From the NCBI GenBank assembly GCA_963826505.1, contig CAWGXG010000008.1:310001-374000 (forward strand): 64,000 nt of DNA. The letters run 5' to 3'. The stretch's first letter is position 1; every line of letters begins with the position of its first letter. A model generated the notes under the pieces. The model was not told the DNA's origin, ran no database searches, and was given only the letters and a program-made list of their open reading frames with translations. A program made the translations under genes and the position numbers. Shown piece after piece: positions 41,896-50,272 of this stretch. This stretch comes from CAWGXG01 sp963826505 (GTDB lineage: Bacteria > Chloroflexota > Anaerolineae > Aggregatilineales > Aggregatilineaceae).

Positions 41896-44403
41896 ATGAC
41901 TAGTGTTTCGCTCCAGACCAAAGCGACGAGACCTTCTGAAACAGAGCAAGCCTTGATCGCCGGAAAGCGCCGCCGCAAAATCCGTGAGGCATTGACCGGT
42001 TATGTGTTCTTGCTGCCTGCGATCGCTGCGACTTTTCTTTTTGGCCTATGGCCCGTTGTAGCCGGTTTTTACGAGAGTTTGAAGTCTGGCTCGCCTATAA
42101 CGAATAAATATGTCGGGATGAACAACTACCTACGGCAATTGGGCAGCCTGACGTATGTGACGATCTTCGGCTTGTGCCTGATCTTCCTGTATTTGGGCTA
42201 CAAGGCATGGCAGCGTGCTTACGCTGTGCAGCGGGAGCGCGGCGGCGCGCTGTGGATGTTCATCGCGCCGGGTCTTGTTCTGGCTACCGGAATCATCGCG
42301 CTGGGTTTCACATTCGTCACCGGGGCCAAGGGATATAACTGGTTCGCTGTAGTGATGATCTTGTTGGCGATTGGTGGATTTATCACTGCCGATCGATTCC
42401 AGCCTGAGCGTGAAGGACTGGATGTGCGCGGTCTGGTTACCATTTGGGCTGTGTTGGTAGGGATCGGCGCGGTCTGGATTGGTGGGCCGCACGTCATCGA
42501 CTCAACGGGACTCGGCATCGTGGGCTGGCTCGTGTTGATCCTCGTGCTGGCGGGCCTGGTGTACACGGGACTGCCTGCGTTGGCGCGCATGAGGACTGCT
42601 AACTTTGCCAGCTCGATTGCGCTGATGAGCCTGTTCATGCTGATGGGGTTGTTGTTGGGCCGCTATTCTATTTCGCAGATGGAAGGCGATGTTACAGAAG
42701 CCCAGGCCATATCCAAGGCGATTTTCAACCAGAATGTGCTTGACGGGGTTGTAACTGTCGCAGACGATAACGCAAGTATCGCGGGCTTGACTTTCGAACA
42801 GGGCGAAGTCGTCGTCGAGGTGAAGGTCAACAACCAGACCATCCGCGCGCCACTCGCGCCAGAAGCCTACAGCGAGCTGCCTGTTGATAAGATCGCGCGT
42901 TTGGAAGCCGCATTCGCGAATAATCAGAAGGTTCGCGTGGTGATGCCGGATGGCAGTATCGCGGAGGGTCAACTCACTGGCGTGGCCCAGGGCGAAAAGC
43001 TCAATGTCGGGTTCACGGCGGATAACGCGCAGTCTGTGCGGCAGATCGACATCTATTCGGCGCTTGACGTGGGTGAGGCGGTTGTGCAAAACAGCGGCCA
43101 CACCGAACCGCTGTCCAAGCAGGTTGACGCGGCTTTGGGCGTCTTTTTGGGACTGTTCACGATCTATTTCATGACATGGGAACGCCGCCGCATCGACGAC
43201 GAAGAAAACTATGTCGCTTACCGCTGGTTGTACTATGGGCGGATCGCGATGATCGTGGTCGTGCTGCTGATGCTTTATTACCTGGTCGGAGCGATTCAGC
43301 TTAGCCAGCAGGCTGCCACGGGTATGGGGGCGTTGAGTCAGGACCAGTTCATACGCGCTTATCAGTATGCACTTGGTCAAACTCCGCCTGCCATCTTGCG
43401 CCCGGAGGTGCTGCAAGCCCGGCTACTGTACTGGCCACAGATCTTCATGATCTCGATCGGGGCGCTGTTGATAGGAGCGGCCTACTTGGTCTGGCAGAGC
43501 GCCCAAAAGCGTGAGACACCGCTTGGGTTTGGGCTGACGATTGTCATGGCCGTAGCGATGATGGTGGGTGGATGGCTGCTGCTCAGCGAGCTGCCTCAGA
43601 CGCTAAAACTGGGCGGGCGGGAGGCCGAAGAAGCGTTCGCCGCGCTGAAACGCACGGCGGCCTATTCCATCGGTACCGTCCCGATCCAGCTCGCGCTGGG
43701 ACTCGTGCTGGCCTACCTGTTGTTTTCGGAAATCTCGTGGGGCAAGTCGCTCTACCGCGTGATCTATTTCATGCCCTATATCGCGCCCAGCGTGGCGACT
43801 TCTACTGTATTCCTGGTGATCTTCCGCCCGTTCTCGTCAAGCCTCGCCAATCGCGCGTTAGGAGTGTTTGGCGTCAAACCGCTGACCTGGCTGAAGGAGC
43901 CTAACGGCATCGTCCGCGTGTTCTATGAACAGGTCTTAGGCGGTAACCCGCAGAATATCCCCATCAGCCTGGCGGGTCCGAGTCTGGCTCTGGTCACGGT
44001 GATCCTGTACAACATCTGGGTGTTTGCCGGGTATAACGCGGTCGTTTTCCTGGCTGGCCTGGGTGCTATCCCGCCCGAACTGTACGAGGCCGCCGAAGTT
44101 GATGGTGCCGGGCGCTGGTCGCGTTTCCGCAATATCACGCTTCCGCTGCTTTCGCCGACGACGTTCTTCCTGTCTATGCTGTCTATCATCGGGACATTCA
44201 AAGCGTTCACCCATATCTACGTGCTGCGTAATCAGGCCACGGGTAAAGAAATCGACACGATGAGCGTGCATATCTTCAACACGTTATATTCGTCCAACGA
44301 TCCCGGTTATGCGGCGGCGTTGGCCTTCAGTTTGTTTGGCGTCATCCTCATTTTGACGCTCGTGCAGAACCGTCTGGCAAGGGAGCAAGTCTTCTATGGC
44401 TAG
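41896..44403 (+). CDS. ABC sugar transporter permease (MalF type) with large internal insertion
   Basis: An 835-residue permease, almost three times a usual 290-residue one. The first helix (about residue 34) is followed by several more hydrophobic segments and then a soluble, beta-rich extracytoplasmic domain (about 255-415; contains ISKAIFNQNVLDGVVTVADD). Next come three to four helices, and last a standard MalF core from about residue 590 (IGTVPIQLALGLVLAYLLFS). The EAA loop is intact: EAAEVDGAGRWSRFRNITLP. ATG at 41896 has AAGGGA upstream. It is followed by a second permease overlapping by 8 bp; no binding protein or ATPase gene is adjacent. Substrate unknown; class resembles carbohydrate uptake. 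Confidence 0.87.
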   Translation: MTSVSLQTKATRPSETEQALIAGKRRRKIREALTGYVFLLPAIAATFLFGLWPVVAGFYESLKSGSPITNKYVGMNNYLRQLGSLTYVTIFGLCLIFLYLGYKAWQRAYAVQRERGGALWMFIAPGLVLATGIIALGFTFVTGAKGYNWFAVVMILLAIGGFITADRFQPEREGLDVRGLVTIWAVLVGIGAVWIGGPHVIDSTGLGIVGWLVLILVLAGLVYTGLPALARMRTANFASSIALMSLFMLMGLLLGRYSISQMEGDVTEAQAISKAIFNQNVLDGVVTVADDNASIAGLTFEQGEVVVEVKVNNQTIRAPLAPEAYSELPVDKIARLEAAFANNQKVRVVMPDGSIAEGQLTGVAQGEKLNVGFTADNAQSVRQIDIYSALDVGEAVVQNSGHTEPLSKQVDAALGVFLGLFTIYFMTWERRRIDDEENYVAYRWLYYGRIAMIVVVLLMLYYLVGAIQLSQQAATGMGALSQDQFIRAYQYALGQTPPAILRPEVLQARLLYWPQIFMISIGALLIGAAYLVWQSAQKRETPLGFGLTIVMAVAMMVGGWLLLSELPQTLKLGGREAEEAFAALKRTAAYSIGTVPIQLALGLVLAYLLFSEISWGKSLYRVIYFMPYIAPSVATSTVFLVIFRPFSSSLANRALGVFGVKPLTWLKEPNGIVRVFYEQVLGGNPQNIPISLAGPSLALVTVILYNIWVFAGYNAVVFLAGLGAIPPELYEAAEVDGAGRWSRFRNITLPLLSPTTFFLSMLSIIGTFKAFTHIYVLRNQATGKEIDTMSVHIFNTLYSSNDPGYAAALAFSLFGVILILTLVQNRLAREQVFYG

Positions 44404-45721
44404 CACTATGACAACTCCATCGTCAACTACACCAGCGGCGGAGACGCCCTCCATTAGCGCGGCATGGGTTCCGCCGAGTCGGTTTCGGATTCGGATCAGC
44501 CCGTTTCGCGTGTTTGTGTATGTCATATTGACGCTTGGGGCGATCCTGTTTGTGATGCCTTTCTTATGGATGGTCAGCACGTCGTTGCAGCAGCAAGGTG
44601 ACATCGTGCGGGGGCGTTTCGTGCCGACGTTCAAGTTTATTTCGGTGACTCCCGTGACCGACGAGGACTTAGGGCGCACCATGCAGGATTATCTGGACGC
44701 GGGCGAAACGCCGTCCTTCTTGCGCGATGTGCGGACTCAGGTCGAAGACAGCCCGCTGAAGCGTGCCTTGACACTGGATGAGTATTTGCGGACTCAGCGG
44801 CTTGGTTACGCGTCTATTGGCCTTACCATCGATCTGCCGCTGGTCAATAAAATCTGGTCGATACACAACGAGTATGTTGTCGTGGGCGGCGTCGCACATT
44901 ACATCGAAGCGTGGAACGAGTCGAATTTTTCCCGCTATTTCTTCAACAGCGTTAAGATTGCGTTTCTCACCATCGTCGCGCAGACGGCTACCTCGATTCT
45001 CGCCGCCTACGCGTTCGCGCGTATCGAGTTTCCCGGCAGCAACTTGCTGTTCAGCATCTTCATTGCCACGATCTTCATCCCTACGATGGTCGTGCTGATT
45101 CCCAACCGCAATACCGTTAAGAATCTGGACCGGTTTTTCACGCAGGATTTTCCACAAAAGCAAGATGATTGGGGTATCACGAAGGCGCGCTCGTCCATCG
45201 CGGGACCGATCCATGATGCTCTGGACGCTGTGGGGCTGGAGAACTTCCTGGGGCTGGGCAAGGTGTTCACGGTCGACGGCCCGATAAGTTGGAAATGGAT
45301 GGATAGTTGGCCCGCGTTGGTCGTGCCGTTCCTGGCGAGCACATTCAGCATTTTCTTACTGCGGCAGTTTTTCTTACAGATACCCGATGATTTGTGGGAT
45401 GCCGCTCGTATCGATGGGGCCGGGCATCTGCGTTTTTTGTTCCAGGTGGTTGTGCCGATTTCGCGAGCCGCCATCGTGACGACTGTGATCTTCACGTTTA
45501 TCGGGACGTGGAACGCCCTGGAGTGGCCGCTGTTGGTCACGTTTACCGACAACTGGCGGCCCATTTCTTATGGGCTGTTTGCCTTCACGTCCGAGGCCGG
45601 GTCCAACCTCAACCTGTTGATGGCCGGGTCGGTCATCACGTTGGTGCCCGTGTTGATCATTTACCTGATCGCACAGAAGCAATTTACCGAAGGCATCGCG
45701 ACGTCTGGTCTTAAGGGGTAA
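44396..45721 (+). CDS. ABC sugar transporter permease (MalG type) with periplasmic insertion
   Basis: A 441-residue partner permease, longer than the usual 280. The first helix (VYVILTLGAILFVMPFLWMV) is followed by about 120 extracytoplasmic residues before the core. Its EAA loop is DAARIDGAGHLRFLFQVVVP, and a further insertion of about 70 residues lies between the PTMVVLIPN helix and PALVVPFLAS. It ends with the conserved QKQFTEGIATSGLKG tail of MalG-type permeases. The start overlaps the stop of the first permease, so production is coupled 1:1. Confidence 0.88.
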   Translation: MASTMTTPSSTTPAAETPSISAAWVPPSRFRIRISPFRVFVYVILTLGAILFVMPFLWMVSTSLQQQGDIVRGRFVPTFKFISVTPVTDEDLGRTMQDYLDAGETPSFLRDVRTQVEDSPLKRALTLDEYLRTQRLGYASIGLTIDLPLVNKIWSIHNEYVVVGGVAHYIEAWNESNFSRYFFNSVKIAFLTIVAQTATSILAAYAFARIEFPGSNLLFSIFIATIFIPTMVVLIPNRNTVKNLDRFFTQDFPQKQDDWGITKARSSIAGPIHDALDAVGLENFLGLGKVFTVDGPISWKWMDSWPALVVPFLASTFSIFLLRQFFLQIPDDLWDAARIDGAGHLRFLFQVVVPISRAAIVTTVIFTFIGTWNALEWPLLVTFTDNWRPISYGLFAFTSEAGSNLNLLMAGSVITLVPVLIIYLIAQKQFTEGIATSGLKG

Positions 45722-45745
45722 TCCAAACCTGCATTGTCACATTAT

Positions 45746-45783
45746 CCCCTGGCGGTTCACGCAGCCGTGACTAGCGCCAGGGG
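45746..45783. terminator. hairpin between the convergent permease and NIF3-like genes
   Basis: CCCCTGGCG / CGCCAGGGG (9 bp) enclosing a smaller TCACG/CGTGA hairpin. The right arm covers the last codons of the NIF3-like gene. There is no T run; probable shared 3' end structure. Confidence 0.42.
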
Positions 45784-46673
45784 TTGGGCTGGCGGATGAA
45801 GCGCGCTTCTATTCCGGCGTTGCGGAACCAGCCGGGCATCTGATCGCGCATGACAATCATTTCGCTGGCGTAATGTGACGTCCCTAGCAAGTTCATGGGC
45901 AAGGTGGGTACGATCTCCCGAATAAGCTTGCGCTGCTGCACCGCATATTCGGAATCACCCATGGGCCACCACAGCCCTGTGATGTACGTATCACAGCCCA
46001 AGTCGCGCGCCGCTTCGAGGAACTTGCGATTGTCGCCGCCGCCCGGAATCAAGGCGACGTGCTCAACGGGCTGACCGTTGAATTGAATCTGATTGTAGCG
46101 GATGTACGGTAAGTCGGTGATTTCTGCCATCCGCGCGGCGAAATCGCCGAAATTCGTTTCGTGGATTTTCCCGTGCAGCCCTTCGAATTTGCCGTAATGC
46201 GGCCCGAAGGGTTCCCCATCGCGCAGCTTGATGGCTTTCGCCATGGCCGCCACTGTGCTGGTTTCTGGGTGACAGTCGAGCGGCGCATGGCACGCGTAGT
46301 AACTGATGTTGTGCTCGCGCAGTTCTTCAAGCTGTACTTCACGGATGCCCCGGAATCCGCGCCCACTTTCTTCGTAATCGGCGGGGTGGCTGGCGAAGAT
46401 CAGCGCGCCGTGCGCCCCACGCTCCAATTCCAGGGCCAGAATCGTATCCAGAACGGCTTGATCGGGAAATACGATCATGTAGACACGGTCGATCTCGTTG
46501 CCGCTGTCGAGCATCAGCCCATTCCAGGGACCTTGTACGAAATCCATGCTGGCGAAACGCTGATAGACTGACAGATCCCCGGGGGGGATGATCGTCGTCC
46601 ACAGGCGGCTTTCATCAAAGGCGTGAATTTCAAAATAGGCATCTAGTCTGGCTACCAGGTCACTCTGATGCAT
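45771..46673 (-). CDS. NIF3-like dinuclear metal centre family protein
   Basis: A 300-residue protein of the NIF3/DUF34 family, toroidal hexamers with two metal ions per subunit and no agreed function. Likely metal-ligand segments are FASHPADYEE, ACHAPLDCHPET and the C-terminal HYASE, with VALIPGGGDNRKFLEAA as the glycine-rich loop. ATG at 46673 (MHQSDLVARLDAYF) is preferred because GGGGGC lies just upstream. It overlaps the end of the next upstream gene by 14 bp, so the two are coupled. Confidence 0.82.
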   Translation of the reverse strand: MHQSDLVARLDAYFEIHAFDESRLWTTIIPPGDLSVYQRFASMDFVQGPWNGLMLDSGNEIDRVYMIVFPDQAVLDTILALELERGAHGALIFASHPADYEESGRGFRGIREVQLEELREHNISYYACHAPLDCHPETSTVAAMAKAIKLRDGEPFGPHYGKFEGLHGKIHETNFGDFAARMAEITDLPYIRYNQIQFNGQPVEHVALIPGGGDNRKFLEAARDLGCDTYITGLWWPMGDSEYAVQQRKLIREIVPTLPMNLLGTSHYASEMIVMRDQMPGWFRNAGIEARFIRQPNPWR

Positions 46674-47292
46674 GGCTGCCCCCTTGTTGTTGGGCGTAAG
46701 ACCGCGCTTCACTTTCAACCAACTCTACAACGGCGGCAATCGTAGGGTCTGCGGGTACCTCTGGCGTCAGTTCGATCAGGCGCGCGGCCTGTACGATCCA
46801 CGCGGGTAGAGCAATATCAACACGCGCCAGGTGTCCCTGTGGGACATCGCCCAACACGGGCTGCGCGCCCACATCGGGCAGAGTGGCCGCCGCCCGATCA
46901 ATGCGCACAAAGCCGGTGTCCTCGGGCGCAGGTGCGCTGCCCGTGACCAGCATCACGCTGGCCCCGCGCCGCGACAGCGTGGCGGATCGGTTCCACACGA
47001 TGAAGCGCAGCGACACATCGCCCGCCAGCTTGCGCAGCGATGACGGGGGAATAGGAACACGCTCTGGTCCCCCGATCACAGCCCCATCATAGCCCATGCT
47101 GTCCAATACCAGGAACGGGGCGCGTCCTTGTGTCGCCTCACAGATCCACGATTCGACTATGCACGAATCCCCCAGATCGAGCAGCACGGCGGGAGTTGGG
47201 GCGGCTTGTTGTTCGCGGCGGATCAACGAAAACAGCCGGGGCAGAATCGCGAGTTCACCGCGCAGATTGGCCGTGTACAACAGCGTTAGCAT
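46660..47292 (-). CDS. degenerate phosphoesterase-like protein
   Basis: A 210-residue protein. The N-terminus LTLLYTANLRGELAILPRLF and then LLDLGDSCIVESW and LDSMGYDGAVIGGPE follow the strand order of 5'-nucleotidase/calcineurin-like phosphoesterases (TNDLHG, DxGD, GN/H). The metal ligands are largely replaced: only LGD is near-intact. It may be a binding or structural protein. In-frame starts further upstream exist (to 47385), but a promoter -10 overlaps the longest one, so the start is uncertain between 47292 and 47355. Confidence 0.62.
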   Translation of the reverse strand: MLTLLYTANLRGELAILPRLFSLIRREQQAAPTPAVLLDLGDSCIVESWICEATQGRAPFLVLDSMGYDGAVIGGPERVPIPPSSLRKLAGDVSLRFIVWNRSATLSRRGASVMLVTGSAPAPEDTGFVRIDRAAATLPDVGAQPVLGDVPQGHLARVDIALPAWIVQAARLIELTPEVPADPTIAAVVELVESEARSYAQQQGGSHASE

Positions 47293-47383
47293 CGGAGCTT
47301 CGCGCGTGTTGTCAGGCGTCACTGGTAGCGCGGAATCCGTCACAGGGTTACCCATTCCTCCGGAAATCGAGCACAACGCCTCC

Positions 47384-47411
47384 ATTGTATTGACTTTTGA
47401 AGCTAATTCAA
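47384..47411 (-). promoter_or_regulatory. promoter of the phosphoesterase-like and NIF3-like genes
   Basis: On the minus strand TTGAAT, 16-bp spacer, TACAAT. The -10 box overlaps the most upstream possible ATG (47385), which argues for a downstream start. Confidence 0.62.
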
Positions 47412-47463
47412 AAATTGCACGACCCCTACGACCGTGTAGACACTGGGTACGTATGGCTCCGCC

Positions 47464-48240
47464 TTAGCGTCCCGTCCAGGTGGGCTGCCGTTTTTCCAAA
47501 AAGGCTGCCATGCCTTCTTTTTGATCCTGGGTGGAAAACAGCGTGTAGAACTGGTTGCGTTCGTAGGCTAACCCCGCCGAAAGCGTCGTGTCGTACGCGA
47601 CGTTGATGGTGTCTTTGATCAACCGGATTGCTAACGGCGCCCGTGTTGCGATCTGCGCCGCGAGACTCACTGCCTCAGAGACCACGTTGTCTACGGGCAC
47701 GACGCGGTTGACCAGCCCACCTCGCTCGGCCTCTTGGGCGGTCAAGCGGCGGTCGTTGAGGCATATTTCCATCGTGAGCGCCTTGCCGACCGTGCGGGCC
47801 AGGCGTTGGGTACCGCCCGCGCCAGGCATCACGCCCAGGTTGATTTCCGGCTGACCAAAAACCGCTGTTTCAGACGCGATAATCATGTCACAGGCCAGCG
47901 CCAGCTCACAGCCGCCCCCCAGGGCGTACCCGCTCACTGCCGCGATGATCGGTTTGCGAATCTGGCGTATGCGTTCCCAGCGAGCGATAAAAGCCCGGTC
48001 GATCATGTCGGCGGGCGTAGCCTGAGACATTTCTTTGATATCGGCTCCGGCAGCAAAAGCCCGCTCGGTGCCCGCGATCACGAGACAGCGGACAGTATCA
48101 TCCGCATCGAAGGCTTCGAGCGCGTTCATCAGGCCGTCCATCAAAGGGCCGCTCAGAGCGTTGAAGGTGCGCGGGGAGTTCATACGGACAAGGCCAACGC
48201 CGTCGGCGGGGCGCTCTACCAGGATATGCTCGTTCTCCAT
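47464..48240 (-). CDS. enoyl-CoA hydratase/isomerase family protein
   Basis: A 258-residue crotonase-fold enzyme. The CoA oxyanion segments are FAAGADIKEM and VSGYALGGGCELALACD, whose Glu equals catalytic Glu144 of the rat enzyme; the second catalytic Glu is in FGQPEINLGVMPGAGGTQRL. It hydrates 2-enoyl-CoA in beta-oxidation. Both glutamates are present, so a true hydratase is likely. ATG at 48240 has GAGAGG about 12 nt upstream; 48264 is an alternative. No other beta-oxidation gene is adjacent. Confidence 0.92.
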   Translation of the reverse strand: MENEHILVERPADGVGLVRMNSPRTFNALSGPLMDGLMNALEAFDADDTVRCLVIAGTERAFAAGADIKEMSQATPADMIDRAFIARWERIRQIRKPIIAAVSGYALGGGCELALACDMIIASETAVFGQPEINLGVMPGAGGTQRLARTVGKALTMEICLNDRRLTAQEAERGGLVNRVVPVDNVVSEAVSLAAQIATRAPLAIRLIKDTINVAYDTTLSAGLAYERNQFYTLFSTQDQKEGMAAFLEKRQPTWTGR

Positions 48241-48355
48241 TGTGCTGTCTATCCTCTCATTCATCCGATTGAAACAAGCTGTTGCCCGCGGGTTGATTAC
48301 GGACTCCAGGCAGCGCACAGGGAATCGCCCAGAGCGTGGGGAGTGTTGTGCTGCG

Positions 48356-49348
48356 TTAAAGGGAGGATGTGCGAATAGCAGCCCGCAGGTGTTCGGTGAA
48401 ATAGGGCAAATAGTCGGCCAGCTCGCGGTAGGTGCCTGTGTCGTATCCTGCCAGGTATTCTTTGAGGACGCTCACCACAGCGGGCAGGATCGTCAGGCCG
48501 TGCAGGCGATTTTCCATCAGAATGTAGGCGTCAGCTTCCCTGAACCCCAGGCTCTGTTCAAGGAACAGCGCGACTGCGCCCGCTGTGAATAACCCGATCA
48601 ACTGGTCACTCCAGGTCGTATGCGCGGCGCGGAAGCTATCATCAACCGGCAGTGCTGTATGCACGAGCGGCGCGATCTGCACCGCGTTCGCCCGCAGGTG
48701 ATTTCCCATGATCATGCGCCCATACTCGGCAATCAGGCTGCGGAATATATGGGCCGGGTCCTCATCGAACGGCCACGGATCGCTTTCTCCCCAGGCGACA
48801 CGCGGCGCAACGATGCAGATCAGTTTGCCATGCAGACGCACGCCGACTTCGGTATCGCCCGGATAGGAAATATTGGGAATGACGTGCATCTCATCAGAAA
48901 TCTGCCCGAAGAAGGGCGCGAAAAAAGTGCCGAGATCGATATCGCGCAGCACCTTCGCGGTTTGTTCTTCGGCAATCTGCCAGACTTCACTCTCCTGGTC
49001 CCACCACTCGGCGATGCCAGTCACACGGCGAAAATCCACAAGCTCACCGGGCCACCCCGGAGGTGCCCATGCATGGGGCATTTGGGGTGTCAGGTCCGGC
49101 CACGTCAAAGTCAGGGCGTAATGGTAGAGCGCATTCAGCGGGGCACCCTTATCCAGCAACCTCTGAAGCGACTGCACGGCCGGATGGCCAGCGTGTTCGC
49201 GGATCAGGCGGGTTGTATTCCGCGCGTGGACATGCGTGCGGTAGCGATGGCGCGATTGTTCCATCTCTGGCCAGGTGGACCCAGCTAATACTGCGGACAT
49301 CAAGCGTGCGCGGTCGTCAATGACGACGTGAATGGGTTGTGGACTCAT
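48356..49348 (-). CDS. conserved-looking hypothetical protein
   Basis: A 330-residue soluble protein that I do not recognise. There is no signal peptide or membrane helix. The N-terminus contains IHVVIDDRARLMSAVLAGST; the middle has an ISDEMHVIPNISYPG and E-W-W-D-Q-E stretch and the LHGKLICIVAPRVAWGESDP region. A helical C-terminus (YRELADYLPYFTEHLRAA) ends it. Several conserved-looking His, Glu and Asp residues could form a metal site, but no known motif matches. It stands between the enoyl-CoA hydratase and SDR genes. Confidence 0.65.
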   Translation of the reverse strand: MSPQPIHVVIDDRARLMSAVLAGSTWPEMEQSRHRYRTHVHARNTTRLIREHAGHPAVQSLQRLLDKGAPLNALYHYALTLTWPDLTPQMPHAWAPPGWPGELVDFRRVTGIAEWWDQESEVWQIAEEQTAKVLRDIDLGTFFAPFFGQISDEMHVIPNISYPGDTEVGVRLHGKLICIVAPRVAWGESDPWPFDEDPAHIFRSLIAEYGRMIMGNHLRANAVQIAPLVHTALPVDDSFRAAHTTWSDQLIGLFTAGAVALFLEQSLGFREADAYILMENRLHGLTILPAVVSVLKEYLAGYDTGTYRELADYLPYFTEHLRAAIRTSSL

Positions 49349-49462
49349 GGGAGCACCTGATCAGTCTCGAACTGCGCCTCGGCTGTCGAGGTCGCGACTT
49401 GCGGCTCAGTGAAGGTATTCTACAGTACTCCCCGGTTGGAGACAAAAATGGCACTTTGGCCT

Positions 49463-50197
49463 TCAACTCATGTGCTCGCCGCCGTCCACAACGATGGCCT
49501 GTCCGGTAATATATGACGCCGCATCCGAGCACAGAAAGACAATCACCGCGGCCACTTCATCCGGCGTGCCCGTGCGGCCCTGCGCAATGCGCGTTGCGGC
49601 AGGCTGAGACTCGGGGGTGATGTTCCCAGGGCACACCGCATTAACCCGGATGCCCTGCGGGGCCAGCGCGCGTGCCGATTCGCGCGTCAGGCCGATTACA
49701 CCGGACTGACTGGCTGCGTAGGCCACGCCGTCGGCGGACAAGTTTGCCCCGCCAGCGGCGTGAGCAACATTCACGATAATACCGCCACCAGCTTCTGCCA
49801 TAACCCGCGAGGCAAGCTGGGTACAGAAGAACGCCCCGGTCAGGTTGATTTCGATCACGCGCCGCCAGTCGTATTCATCCAGCGTGAGCAGTGGCCCGCG
49901 CTTTTCCACGCTCGCCGCGTTGACGAGGATATCCAGCCGGTCAAACGCATCGCGCACGGCTTCAATAAACGCGGCCACCTGAAACCGGTTGGACATGTCG
50001 CCCGTCCAGGTCATCGCCTCCCCGCCCGCGGCGCGGATGGCGTCTGCCACGCGTTCAACACGATCCGGATTCACGTCCTGAATACCGACAGCCGCGCCCA
50101 TGCTGGCCAGCGCAATCGCTGCCGCGCGCCCGATTCCGTCGCCACCGCCCGTGACCATCGCCACGCGCCTTGAGAGGTCCACCGAGAACGCACTCAT
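49463..50197 (-). CDS. short-chain dehydrogenase/reductase lacking two catalytic residues
   Basis: A 244-residue SDR. The NAD(P) motif TGGGDGIGRA (about residues 16-25), LVNAAS and the conserved Asn in EINLTGAFF (N118) are intact. The active-site Tyr is present at residue 160 in VAYAASQSG, but the Lys four residues later is Gln164, and the catalytic Ser position is Ala147 in NVAHAAGG. The C-terminal VVDGGEHMS tail is usual. It folds as an SDR and may bind cofactor, but classical oxidoreductase chemistry is doubtful. ATG at 50197 follows AAAGGA. The aldolase gene lies immediately upstream. Confidence 0.88.
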   Translation of the reverse strand: MSAFSVDLSRRVAMVTGGGDGIGRAAAIALASMGAAVGIQDVNPDRVERVADAIRAAGGEAMTWTGDMSNRFQVAAFIEAVRDAFDRLDILVNAASVEKRGPLLTLDEYDWRRVIEINLTGAFFCTQLASRVMAEAGGGIIVNVAHAAGGANLSADGVAYAASQSGVIGLTRESARALAPQGIRVNAVCPGNITPESQPAATRIAQGRTGTPDEVAAVIVFLCSDAASYITGQAIVVDGGEHMS

Positions 50198-50272
50198 AGG
50201 GAGTCCTTTCACGCAAAATACAAGAGCAGCCGGTTAGGCTGCCCTTGATGTGGCTTGATGTGATGCTTCGAC

